Source: a virus
Direction: 5' to 3' (one strand)
Length of the DNA stretch: 32,057 nucleotides
Virus record (IMG/VR): IMGVR_UViG_3300042691_019791
Coordinates: 1 to 32,057 of that record
The notes beneath the pieces were generated by a model. The model was not told the DNA's origin. It did not search any database and saw nothing but the letters and a program-made list of their open reading frames with translations. The first letter of the stretch is position 1; every line of letters starts with the position of its first letter. Below, piece after piece: positions 1 to 5,490 of the stretch. The translations under genes were made by a program, and so were the position numbers.

Positions 1-176
1 TTAAGTGAGTCAGAGTCTAAGAAGACGTTACCTTGTCTATATGATTCAAAATGTTGCTCCTTCTCCATTTGCTTGGCTTGTTGAATAGCATTATAAGTTA
101 TAGCATCATAGGTAAGCATAGCCTTTGGCACTAATTGTTCAGCTAACCATTCAACCGCAGTTTGTTTCTTTTCCAT
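1..176 (-). CDS. Small conserved phage protein, 3' end cut by window edge
   Basis: The reading frame starts at the ATG complementary to 174-176 and stays open to the left edge, so the C terminus is missing. The visible 58 residues begin MEKKQTAVEWLAEQL and continue with a helical, Glu/Gln/Lys-rich segment (QAKQMEKEQ). The KKQT-[AS]V-[ED] start resembles that of the gene at 431-649, so the two may be distant paralogues. Short proteins of this kind recur in phages of Bacteroidota (recalled, not searched). Function is unknown. It is probably co-transcribed leftward with the two genes behind it. Confidence 0.7.
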   Translation of the reverse strand, partial: MEKKQTAVEWLAEQLVPKAMLTYDAITYNAIQQAKQMEKEQHFESYRQGNVFLDSDSL

Positions 177-188
177 AGTTATTTAGTT

Positions 189-428
189 TTAAAGGTTTTC
201 TATTTCTTGTTTTACTTGCTCCCAAAATCTAAATTCAGAATCCATGTTTTGAAGTTGAAGCGAATCCCCTCTACCATAATCCACAAGTGCTTCTTCTATT
301 TCAGCCACTGCCATAGATGCGCATATCTTTGCTACTCTATCTTTATCCTCACCAAGTGGATTATTAGGAAATGATATAGCAAATCTGAATGTAGAAAATA
401 AGTCTAATGCTTTTTCTTTTGGTGTCAT
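189..428 (-). CDS. Small conserved phage protein of unknown function
   Basis: 79 residues, starting MTPKEKALDLFSTF and ending in an acidic helix (FWEQVKQEIENL). The middle, AKICASMAVAEIEEALVDYG, looks like an amphipathic helix pair. The layout MTPKEKA...A..CA..AV.EI...FW..VK.EIE is one I associate with a recurrent small protein of Bacteroidota phages; this is recalled, not searched. It has no signal peptide or membrane segment. It lies 2 nt from the stop-side end of the next upstream gene (431-649), consistent with one leftward transcript. Function is unknown. Confidence 0.65.
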   Translation of the reverse strand: MTPKEKALDLFSTFRFAISFPNNPLGEDKDRVAKICASMAVAEIEEALVDYGRGDSLQLQNMDSEFRFWEQVKQEIENL

Positions 429-430
429 GA

Positions 431-649
431 TTACTCAAATGTATTCGTGTAGTATTCCTCAAATTGCTTCTCGAAGATTTCTCTCAAACGAGGAGCTTTG
501 GTCACATGAGCAAGATACAAATCTTTCATCTCCTGCTTATGCATCTCTCTTACCTCCTTGAGTACAGCGTTCCATTCCCACTTGTCTTTTGGGGTGTCCC
601 ATAGTCTTTCAAAGAGGGTGTCTACCGATGTTTGCTTCTTGCTACTCAT
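431..649 (-). CDS. Small conserved phage protein of unknown function
   Basis: 72 residues, beginning MSSKKQTSVDTLFERLW, with a helical EVREMHKQEMKDLYLAH core and a C terminus FEKQFEEYYTNTFE. The N terminus resembles that of the truncated gene at 1-176 (KKQT..V), and both have an EM/KQE-rich helix, which suggests a paralogous pair. It is the first coding gene downstream (leftward) of the tRNA-like region at 665-781. No catalytic motif is visible. Confidence 0.65.
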   Translation of the reverse strand: MSSKKQTSVDTLFERLWDTPKDKWEWNAVLKEVREMHKQEMKDLYLAHVTKAPRLREIFEKQFEEYYTNTFE

Positions 650-664
650 ATCTGCTCAATCTAG

Positions 665-781
665 AAAAGGAGAAGGGATTCGAACCCTTGTGTAGCAGTC
701 ATTATAGTGACCACATCTTGTTTATGTGTTTTTTGCTATCGGTGCTATAACCATCCGATGTACCAATACACTACTCCTTTT
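665..781 (-). tRNA. tRNA-like gene, oversized, amino acid uncertain
   Basis: On the minus strand the RNA would open with AAAGGAG (780-774) and close with CTCCTTT (672-666), a perfect 7-bp acceptor stem that can extend to 8 bp. It has U8 and a D-arm-like segment with GG in the loop (GTGT-ATTGGT-ACAT, 771-758). Its T arm is canonical: AAGGG TTCGAAT CCCTT (689-673). Between D and T arms it is about 40 nt too long. One arm (757-740) has a 7-nt loop GTTATAG with T at position 33 and UAU as possible anticodon (Ile), but the stem has a bulged A. A second hairpin (GTCA-CTATAA-TGAC) follows. It could be a tRNA with a huge variable arm, a decayed tRNA or a tRNA-like RNA. No encoded CCA is seen. Confidence 0.5.
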
Positions 782-785
782 ATGT

Positions 786-857
786 TGAGGATGAGAAGTC
801 CTCTGTGTTGTGAGAGCGTTCTTGCAGTATTAACTCCTTTTACTCTGCAAATCCTCA
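786..857 (-). ncRNA. 72-nt structured element next to the tRNA-like gene
   Basis: On the minus strand the ends TGAGGAT (857-851) and ATCCTCA (792-786) pair perfectly over 7 bp and enclose exactly tRNA-like length. Inside, GCAG (848-845) pairs with CTGC (827-824) where a D stem would be, with GG in the loop. No TTCGANT T-loop is present and the enclosed loop is too long for a normal D loop, so this is not a recognisable tRNA. Competing hairpins exist (GAGGA-N7-TCCTC at 787-803). It may be a degenerate tRNA or another small RNA. Confidence 0.3.
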
Positions 858-998
858 CATTTCTTTCTCAAGGAAACAACACTTGCCTTTTTAAATGACA
901 TCGAGAAGGCTAACTCTATCTCCTATACGATGAGAACAGATAGTGTGCATTGTTAAGAGGCAGTCTGTGTTTTACGATCTCCTGGCCAACGGAGCTAA
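858..998. other. Non-coding stretch, weak hairpins only
   Basis: No convincing coding frame. Two hairpins are visible: CTATCT (916-921) with AGATAG (938-943), and GGAG/CTCC arms around GGCCAAC (979-994). The second resembles an isolated tRNA D arm on the minus strand, but no acceptor or T arm accompanies it. Together with 650-857 this makes about 350 nt without a protein gene, probably an RNA or leader region. Confidence 0.35.
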
Positions 999-1241
999 TT
1001 AATTTCTATCCTGTAACTCTTTGTGAAATTCTTCAACAGACTTTATAAAATCATCAGACTTTCTTATGTCATCAAAATCTCCTGCAATAGCATCAACAAC
1101 CCCATTCAATACTTCTTTTAAAGCAGAAGATATCTCCTCATTTTTTCGAGAGGAGTTCATAATTAAAAGTTCAAGCATTGTGTTGAAAAGAACATTGTTT
1201 ATCTGGTTAATGCCCTCTTGTGTGAAATTGAATTTTTCCAT
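999..1241 (-). CDS. Hypothetical small helical protein
   Basis: 80 residues, starting MEKFNFTQEGINQINNVLF. It is predicted mostly helical, with an acidic C-terminal half (GDFDDIRKSDDFIKSVEEF) and no Cys motif, signal peptide or membrane segment. A promoter-like TACATTTG lies about 20 nt upstream of the ATG (plus-strand CAAATGTA at 1262-1269), so it may have its own start. It reads towards the structured RNA region. I do not recognise a family. Confidence 0.65.
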   Translation of the reverse strand: MEKFNFTQEGINQINNVLFNTMLELLIMNSSRKNEEISSALKEVLNGVVDAIAGDFDDIRKSDDFIKSVEEFHKELQDRN

Positions 1242-1261
1242 TTGTGTTTGTAATTATTTCA

Positions 1262-1269
1262 CAAATGTA
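1262..1269 (-). promoter_or_regulatory. Bacteroidota-type -7 box TACATTTG
   Basis: The minus strand reads TACATTTG, an exact match to TAnnTTTG, about 20 nt before the start of the gene at 999-1241. No clear TTTG -33 box is present at the usual spacing, so this is a moderate call. Confidence 0.4.
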
Positions 1270-1325
1270 ACAAATGTTTTTAAAATAAAAAATATTTTTT
1301 GGAATGAGTTGTTAACAATTGAATG

Positions 1326-1466
1326 TTATGATCCGCAGTAGAGACATCCGTCATCCTCATCCTCTCCGTTCATAATCTTCTCAATCTCGGCATTAATTTG
1401 TTCTTCACTCCAGTTAGGGTGAAAAGCTTTTACTTGTGATCTTAGAAATGCGTAGTTGTTATCCAT
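1326..1466 (-). CDS. Hypothetical 46-aa acidic protein with a CxxC tail
   Basis: I start this gene at the ATG complementary to 1464-1466 (MDNNYAFLRSQ). The longer frame to 1517 runs through a strong promoter, so it cannot be fully translated from that transcript. The core VKAFHPNWSEEQINAEIEKI resembles short helix-turn-helix segments with a PNWSEEQI motif. The C terminus is very acidic and ends DDGCLYCGS, a single CxxC. It could bind metal with a partner or be redox-active; nothing decides this. It is transcribed divergently from the basic-protein operon. Confidence 0.6.
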   Translation of the reverse strand: MDNNYAFLRSQVKAFHPNWSEEQINAEIEKIMNGEDEDDGCLYCGS

Positions 1467-1490
1467 GTTTTTATTGATTAAATGAGAAGG

Positions 1491-1522
1491 CAAATATAAT
1501 GAGCTGAAACTTATCAAACAAA
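1491..1522 (-). promoter_or_regulatory. Bacteroidota promoter for the 46-aa gene
   Basis: The minus strand carries TTTG (1522-1519), a 20-nt spacer, then TATATTTG (1498-1491), fitting TTTG-N19-21-TAnnTTTG exactly. It lies about 25 nt upstream of the chosen start at 1466 and back to back with the plus-strand promoter at 1544-1574. Confidence 0.7.
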
Positions 1523-1543
1523 GGAGATGAAAAAAATATTTTT

Positions 1544-1574
1544 TTTGCTTGTATTGCTTACTTTGTTATCTTTG
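1544..1574 (+). promoter_or_regulatory. Bacteroidota promoter of the basic-protein operon
   Basis: TTTG (1544-1547), exactly 19 nt, then TATCTTTG (1567-1574): a full match to the Bacteroidota housekeeping consensus. The expected transcription start falls a few nt after the box, leaving a very short leader before the ATG at 1593. The promoter lies inside the longer open frame that begins at 1527, which fixes the real start of the first gene. Confidence 0.75.
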
Positions 1575-1592
1575 TTATCAAATATTGATTTT

Positions 1593-2096
1593 ATGAAAAA
1601 AATTAAAATTGGTTCATATAGTAGAACCGTAACTAAAGATGGAAACAGAAAAAAAGTTGAAGTAAAACGTAAAGCTGTTGGAGGAACAATCATTAAAACG
1701 AAGACTAAGTCTTTTCAACCTGCTGTAGGAGAATCTGCCTCTAGGTATACTGTTGATAAAGTGAAAAAATTTATTCCGTCTAATGGTGGAGAGGTTACTG
1801 TTAAGAGAAAAGTTGCTTCAAATATTGGCTCTGGAGATGCACAATACTTTAAAAATACAAAAAGAGCTAGATCTGGCCGCTTAAAATTAGATACAAATTA
1901 TTATGAGGATTTTAAAAATGGTCAGGGAAGCCTGTTGATTTCTAAATACAACAGAAAAGGCAAACTTGTTCAACAAGCTGATCTTTATGAAGATCCTAGT
2001 CTTGGTATAAAGGAAACTTATTTGAATAGACGTGGTGTTAAGAAAATTATTTCTGACGGAAAAGTCACGAAAATTCGTAGAGCAAATAAAAAATAA
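1593..2096 (+). CDS. Basic protein, first gene of the lysine-rich operon
   Basis: 167 residues from ATG 1593 (MKKIKIGSYSRTVTKDGNRK). The frame could open at 1527, but that 22-residue hydrophobic extension, which imitates a signal peptide, is the T-rich promoter read as codons, so I reject it. The protein is very rich in Lys/Arg and predicted beta-rich, with repeated short hairpin-like units such as NRKGKLVQQADLYEDP and a basic tail TKIRRANKK. The G-K-[IL]-V...Y.DP segment recurs in the gene at 2514-2999. There is no enzyme motif. A nucleic-acid-binding or virion role is inferred from charge and context only. Confidence 0.7.
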   Translation: MKKIKIGSYSRTVTKDGNRKKVEVKRKAVGGTIIKTKTKSFQPAVGESASRYTVDKVKKFIPSNGGEVTVKRKVASNIGSGDAQYFKNTKRARSGRLKLDTNYYEDFKNGQGSLLISKYNRKGKLVQQADLYEDPSLGIKETYLNRRGVKKIISDGKVTKIRRANKK

Positions 2097-2101
2097 AAGT
2101 C

Positions 2102-2380
2102 ATGTTTGGTAGAAAAAAAAATACAGTAGTTAGTGATAATTCGAAAACAAAATATATCACCAAGTCAACTGGAGCAACAAAAATAAAAAAGGTTGAATTT
2201 ACGCCAGAAGGTAAAAAAACAACTGTTCAAAAACAAAGTGGACCAAACTCTTTTATTAAATCTAGTAAGATGAAAGTAAGGGTAAATGAAAAAGGTTTTA
2301 AGCCCTACACACAGATTAAAGAAAAACATGTTTCTTTAGGGAATCTTCCATTAATTAATTCCTTTAAAAAACTTAAATAA
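2102..2380 (+). CDS. Small basic protein
   Basis: 92 residues, starting MFGRKKNTVVSDNSKTKY. It contains GATKIKKVEFTPEGKKTTV, a charged beta-hairpin-like unit similar to ITKIKNISKDGKIVKSV in the gene at 2514-2999. Lys is spread along the whole length and acidic residues are few. It starts 5 nt after the previous stop, and its stop overlaps the next start in a TAATG, so translation is probably coupled. No known family is recognised. Confidence 0.65.
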   Translation: MFGRKKNTVVSDNSKTKYITKSTGATKIKKVEFTPEGKKTTVQKQSGPNSFIKSSKMKVRVNEKGFKPYTQIKEKHVSLGNLPLINSFKKLK

Positions 2381-2517
2381 TGGCTAAGGTTCAGACAGAT
2401 AATAAATTCAAAAAGAAGGCTAAAGTATCAAGACCTGGCATTCATTCGAAAACAAAAACATCAAGAACAAAAACATCTAAGAATTATAAAAAACAGTATA
2501 AAGGCCAAGGTAAATGA
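2380..2517 (+). CDS. 45-aa highly basic protein
   Basis: The ATG overlaps the previous stop (TAATG) and the TGA overlaps the next start (AAATGA). Of 45 residues, 14 are Lys and 2 Arg against a single Asp. The sequence includes KVSRPGIHSKTKTSRTKTSK and ends KNYKKQYKGQGK. I associate a RPG[IV]H[AS]KTKTS...NYKK.Y.GQG pattern with a recurrent tiny protein of Bacteroidota phages, from memory only. With no hydrophobic core it is probably disordered unless bound to nucleic acid. Confidence 0.65.
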   Translation: MAKVQTDNKFKKKAKVSRPGIHSKTKTSRTKTSKNYKKQYKGQGK

Positions 2518-2999
2518 AAAAGCGAAAAAAAGTAATTGATTATTCTGTTTCAGACAATGGAGGTATTACTAAAATAAAGAATATTTCTAAAGATGGAAAG
2601 ATTGTTAAATCTGTTTCTAAATATTATGATCCTAACACAAAAGGAAGAAATGTTGAAAGATCTAGAGTAATTGGAGATAAGGCTATATCCTTTGGAAGGA
2701 GGAATACAAAATCAGACAGTGGGGAGAGGTTGAAAGCTACTACTTTATCAGTATTATCACCAGAAAAATCTAAAATGATTGCCATTAAAAATGAAGGTGG
2801 TAAAAAATCTTTATTTATAACAAAAAGAAATACTGGTAATAAAACATCTTTGACCATGGAGAAGTCTAGAGGTTCAAAGCCTTTGTATTCAGTAAAAGGA
2901 GTTTCTGATAAAACTTCTGTAAAAAATACTAGCAATAGAAAATACGCCAAAGAACTTTATAGAGCAAATAAAGGTTTAAAGAAATCTTCGAAATCATGA
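2514..2999 (+). CDS. Basic beta-hairpin-repeat protein
   Basis: 161 residues, starting MKKRKKVIDYSVSDNGG. The N-terminal unit GITKIKNISKDGKIVKSVSK followed by YYDP resembles a segment in the 167-aa gene at 1593 (NRKGKLVQQADLYEDP), suggesting duplication within the operon. The rest alternates beta-type strands and Lys/Ser/Thr-rich turns, ending KGLKKSSKS. Its start overlaps the preceding stop and its own stop overlaps the next ATG (ATGA). No catalytic motif is present and function is unknown. Confidence 0.65.
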   Translation: MKKRKKVIDYSVSDNGGITKIKNISKDGKIVKSVSKYYDPNTKGRNVERSRVIGDKAISFGRRNTKSDSGERLKATTLSVLSPEKSKMIAIKNEGGKKSLFITKRNTGNKTSLTMEKSRGSKPLYSVKGVSDKTSVKNTSNRKYAKELYRANKGLKKSSKS

Positions 3000-3307
3000 T
3001 CAAAAGAGATTCTCGTTTAGCTCGTGCTGGAGTATCTGGTTTTAATAAGCCAAAGAGAACTCCAGGCCACCCAACAAAGAGTCATATTGTTGTGGCAAAG
3101 GAGGGTGAACAAGTTAAAACCATTCGCTTTGGTCAACAGGGTGTAAAGACAAATCAAACAGCAGGACAACGTGAGGCTTTTAAGTCTCGTCATGCTAAGA
3201 ATATATCTAAAGGCAAAATGAGTGCCGCCTATTGGGCCGATAAAGTTAAATGGAGTCCAAGCAAGACATCTCAACCTAAAAATAAAAAGTGGGTTAAAGG
3301 TAGCTAA
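2996..3307 (+). CDS. Conserved virus-associated basic protein (DUF6321-like)
   Basis: 103 residues, with segments SRLARAGVSGFNKPKRTPGH, KTIRFGQQGV, FKSRHAKNISKGKMSAAYWA and DKVKWSP. I recognise this pattern (RTP.HP.KSH.V..K.G..VKT.RFGQQGV ... FK.RH.KNI.KGKMSAAYWA..VKW) as a family seen in phages and algal viruses, which I believe Pfam calls DUF6321; this needs an HMM check. It is more conserved-looking than its neighbours, with well-placed Trp and Tyr, so it is probably folded. Its function is undescribed to my knowledge. Confidence 0.75.
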   Translation: MIKRDSRLARAGVSGFNKPKRTPGHPTKSHIVVAKEGEQVKTIRFGQQGVKTNQTAGQREAFKSRHAKNISKGKMSAAYWADKVKWSPSKTSQPKNKKWVKGS

Positions 3308-3322
3308 ACACATAAAATTTAT

Positions 3323-3330
3323 TATTTTTG
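3323..3330 (+). promoter_or_regulatory. Possible -7 box TATTTTTG
   Basis: TATTTTTG matches TAnnTTTG and sits 16 nt before the ATG at 3347, in the only sizeable gap (about 40 nt) inside the basic-protein operon. There is no TTTG at the -33 position, so it is a secondary promoter at best. Confidence 0.35.
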
Positions 3331-3346
3331 AAAAAAATAAAATGTC

Positions 3347-3967
3347 ATGAGAGGTTTACAAATAAAAAGAGGAAAAAAAGGTACTTCAGCAGCAGAGCAA
3401 GCAGGTCCTTCAGCCGCAGAGCAAGTAGGTTCTGGTGGTGTTAATTACGCAACAAAAAAAAGCACTGCTTTAAAAGGCAAAAAAAGACAGACATCTTACA
3501 CCAGATTAAATCCAGCGGATGCTTCTAAAATGGCTAAATCATTAGGAGAAGGGAATAAAAAATTCTCTTACTCATATACTGATAAAATGGGTAACGTAAA
3601 TAAATCAGTTAAATTTAACGATAAGAAAAATTCACTTGATATAAATTTTCCAAAAGTAAATTTCCCTGGTATAACTCGAACTCCTAAAGATACGCCACCT
3701 AAAGACACTCCTCCTAAAAATGATGGCGGTAGCACTTTTAAAGATAAACTGAAGAAAAAAGCTAGCAGCATAAAAGAAAATATTCAGTCTAGCAAACAAA
3801 AAAGAAAAGATTTAAAAGAGCAAAATAAGAATTGCAAGAGTAAAAAAGGTATTATCCAAAAATGTGAGGATTTTGGAAAGGATCTATTTAGTACAAAAAG
3901 AAAAAATAAATCTTTAAAACGTAAATCCGCTAGAAGAGATAGACAAGTAAGGAGAATGAAACGCTAA
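3347..3967 (+). CDS. Basic protein with short internal repeats
   Basis: 206 residues, starting MRGLQIKRGKKG. Residues 14-28 are a tandem repeat (SAAEQAG P SAAEQVG). Near residue 115 there is KDTPPKDTPP, a second tandem repeat making a Pro-rich hinge. Between them is a beta-type unit (FSYSYTDKMGNVNKSVKFND) like the hairpins in neighbouring genes. The C-terminal third is an extremely basic helix-rich tail (KRKNKSLKRKSARRDRQ) with two Cys. A modular folded-linker-polycation design fits a DNA- or RNA-binding tail, but that is inference. Confidence 0.65.
   Translation: MRGLQIKRGKKGTSAAEQAGPSAAEQVGSGGVNYATKKSTALKGKKRQTSYTRLNPADASKMAKSLGEGNKKFSYSYTDKMGNVNKSVKFNDKKNSLDINFPKVNFPGITRTPKDTPPKDTPPKNDGGSTFKDKLKKKASSIKENIQSSKQKRKDLKEQNKNCKSKKGIIQKCEDFGKDLFSTKRKNKSLKRKSARRDRQVRRMKR
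3386..3430 (+). repeat. Imperfect tandem repeat encoding SAAEQ[AV]G
   Basis: Two 21-nt units (3386-3406 and 3410-3430) differ at a few bases and are joined by a Pro codon. They lie inside the gene at 3347-3967 and keep its frame, so this is a length-variable linker rather than a regulatory repeat. Confidence 0.6.
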
Positions 3968-3982
3968 ATAAATTATACTAAT

Positions 3983-4369
3983 ATGAAACCAAAAAATCCA
4001 ATTGACGGAATTAAAGCTAGAATTGCTCAAAGAAAAGATTATAAATCTAAAATGGAGCAATATAAAAAAGATTTGGCAGAAGCAAATAGACAGGCTAACC
4101 CTCGTGATTTAGGTGGAACACCTCCTAGAATGCCTTTATCTCCTAGACAACAAAAACAAGTTGCAAAAGGTAAGGATATAAATAAGCCTGCTAGTAAAAA
4201 GAAAGAATCATCTCTTAATTACACTGTTAACTTTAACAATACTAACAATAAAAGAGGTAAAAAAGCTAATTATGATATGGGAGCTTCCGAATTAGCAAGA
4301 AAAAGAAATAAAAAGGGAGGTATGTCTACTAGCTGTAAAAAAGTTGTAAGATTTGGCCGTAATAAATAA
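3983..4369 (+). CDS. Basic protein of unknown function
   Basis: 128 residues, starting MKPKNPIDGIKARIAQRK. It has an N-terminal basic helix (YKSKMEQYKKDLAEANRQAN), a Pro-rich linker (GGTPPRMPLSPRQQKQ), a beta-type unit SLNYTVNFNNTNNKRGKK and a basic tail with one Cys (KKGGMSTSCKKVVRFG). The phrase VVRFG and the linker-hairpin layout echo other genes of the island. Its stop overlaps the next start (TAATG). No family is recognised. Confidence 0.65.
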   Translation: MKPKNPIDGIKARIAQRKDYKSKMEQYKKDLAEANRQANPRDLGGTPPRMPLSPRQQKQVAKGKDINKPASKKKESSLNYTVNFNNTNNKRGKKANYDMGASELARKRNKKGGMSTSCKKVVRFGRNK

Positions 4370-4557
4370 TGAAGTTAAATAAAAAAACCACAAGCAAAGT
4401 AAATCAAGCTGGTAATTATACTAAGCCAGGTATGAGAAAGTCTTTGTTTAATAAGATTAAAGCTGGAACCAAAGGTGGTGATCCTGGAGAGTGGAGTGCT
4501 AGAAAAGCACAAATGCTTGCTCGTGAATATAAAGCTAAAGGTGGAGGATATAAGTAA
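4369..4557 (+). CDS. Conserved 62-aa virus-associated basic protein
   Basis: The core GNYTKPGMRKSLFNKIKAGT is followed by KGGDPGEWSARKAQMLAREY and KAKGGGYK. I recognise GNYTKP.MR..LF..IK.G.KGG.PG.WSARKAQ.LA..YK..GGGY as a motif of unknown function found in diverse phages and in large algal viruses, often near DUF5872-type sequences (from memory). The next gene is DUF5872-like, so the pairing is kept here. It starts and ends in TAATG overlaps. It is predicted helical, with a conserved Trp. Confidence 0.75.
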   Translation: MKLNKKTTSKVNQAGNYTKPGMRKSLFNKIKAGTKGGDPGEWSARKAQMLAREYKAKGGGYK

Positions 4558-4826
4558 TGGCATTAGCTAAGTCACAACAAAGTCTAAAGAATTGGACTAA
4601 GCAAGAGTGGATGACATCTGGAACACACTCAAATAAAAGCAAAGGTTTATCGAAAGAAGTTAAGTCTGAGGGTAAGAAAAGGTATCTACCTAAAGCTGCT
4701 TGGGATTCTTTAACTTCTGGAGAGAAGAAGGCTACTAATAAAGCTAAGTCAGAAGGAAATAAAAGAGGCAAACAATTTATAAGTCAGCCTTTAAAAATAA
4801 AGAATAAGGTAAAGGTTTTCAGATAA
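4557..4826 (+). CDS. DUF5872-like basic protein
   Basis: 89 residues: 20 Lys and 3 Arg against 6 acidic residues. Recognisable segments are SLKNWTKQEWMTSGTHSNKS, GKKRYLPKAAWDSLTSGEKK and KRGKQFISQPLKI. They fit the layout I know as DUF5872 (NWT.Q.W.T.SG ... RYLP..A...L...E..AT..AK..G...GKQF..QP..I). The domain is found in viruses and its function is not established. This is the last gene of the basic operon; its stop lies 3 nt from the convergent stop of the minus-strand gene, with no obvious terminator. Confidence 0.75.
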   Translation: MALAKSQQSLKNWTKQEWMTSGTHSNKSKGLSKEVKSEGKKRYLPKAAWDSLTSGEKKATNKAKSEGNKRGKQFISQPLKIKNKVKVFR

Positions 4827-4829
4827 AAT

Positions 4830-5030
4830 CTACTCAACATTTTTAAGAATATGCTTTGTAAGCTTCTTAAGTATGTGTAGTTCTCTATAAGATAAAGGAT
4901 ATGTAGTTCTATGTCCTTTATATTCTATTGTAAAGTCTACACCTGCCCCATTGGACCATTCGGTTACTTCTAAATTTTTGTCAAACTCATCCTCCGAGAA
5001 TGTAATTGACAGTCTATTTTTTCTTTCCAT
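4830..5030 (-). CDS. Hypothetical 66-aa protein
   Basis: 66 residues, starting MERKNRLSITFSEDEF, with beta-type strands and a C-terminal helix (SYRELHILKKLTKHILKNVE). It overlaps the end of the nuclease-like gene by 17 nt, so the two are co-transcribed and probably translationally coupled. It could be a partner of the nuclease, but nothing in the sequence shows that. Confidence 0.6.
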   Translation of the reverse strand: MERKNRLSITFSEDEFDKNLEVTEWSNGAGVDFTIEYKGHRTTYPLSYRELHILKKLTKHILKNVE

Positions 5031-5490
5031 TTTCCTTAAACCTTAATAATTGATCTTGATCTAAGACATACGAGTCTCCAGTTCCTAAGTTACGGATATT
5101 TTCTTGCTTTTTTATATCTTCAGAGCGAATATACCCAGGAAAAAAAATTGTGTAGTCATTTTGTACAATTGCAAGTACATACATATCAACAGGTATTGCA
5201 TTTAATTTGACCATGAGCCTTCCATTTTTTAGTCGAGTGCTTTTAATGTCAATGGTTAAATTTTTATAAACACAGTCAGGCTGTCCTGGAGTATCTGCTA
5301 GGCTAAATGTAATGTTATGCCATTTGCAGAATGCGTACTCAGATAGACATCCATCAAAGTCGATTTCATACCCTGATTTTTCAGAGGCAAACTTTTGGTC
5401 TACCACATTATTATTCCTGTTAAAGTAGGACCTTGTTGAGGCAATAGTTCTAAGAAAGTGTACCTCCGACTCCGTTAAATTTATTGTCAT
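5014..5490 (-). CDS. PD-(D/E)XK superfamily nuclease candidate
   Basis: 158 residues. The restriction-endonuclease-like core is visible: Glu51 in GCLSEYAFCKW, then Pro71-Asp72, and Asp81-Ile82-Lys83 in LTIDIKSTR, an exact PD-x(8)-DxK arrangement. A beta strand and helix follow (VDMYVLAIVQND), with FFPGYIRSEDI after it, as in phage resolvase or endonuclease relatives. Substrate is unknown: Holliday junctions, host DNA or phage replication intermediates are all possible. It has its own promoter with a long (about 170-nt) leader, setting it apart from the main replication operon. Confidence 0.6.
   Translation of the reverse strand: MTINLTESEVHFLRTIASTRSYFNRNNNVVDQKFASEKSGYEIDFDGCLSEYAFCKWHNITFSLADTPGQPDCVYKNLTIDIKSTRLKNGRLMVKLNAIPVDMYVLAIVQNDYTIFFPGYIRSEDIKKQENIRNLGTGDSYVLDQDQLLRFKENGKKK

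Noticed and set aside
707-898. 63-aa plus-strand frame
   Set aside because: It covers the tRNA-like gene and other RNA structure, has Cys-rich unnatural composition and no promoter.
979-997. tRNA D-arm-like hairpin on the minus strand
   Set aside because: No acceptor stem, anticodon arm or T arm accompanies it.
1467-1517. N-terminal extension of the 46-aa minus-strand gene
   Set aside because: It runs through a strong minus-strand promoter; the ATG at 1466 is downstream of it.
1527-1592. Hydrophobic N-terminal extension of the first basic gene (signal peptide)
   Set aside because: It contains a full Bacteroidota promoter, so the transcript starts inside it.
2624-2950. 108-aa minus-strand frame with hydrophobic residues
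   Set aside because: Shadow of a lysine-rich gene on the other strand, with no start signals.
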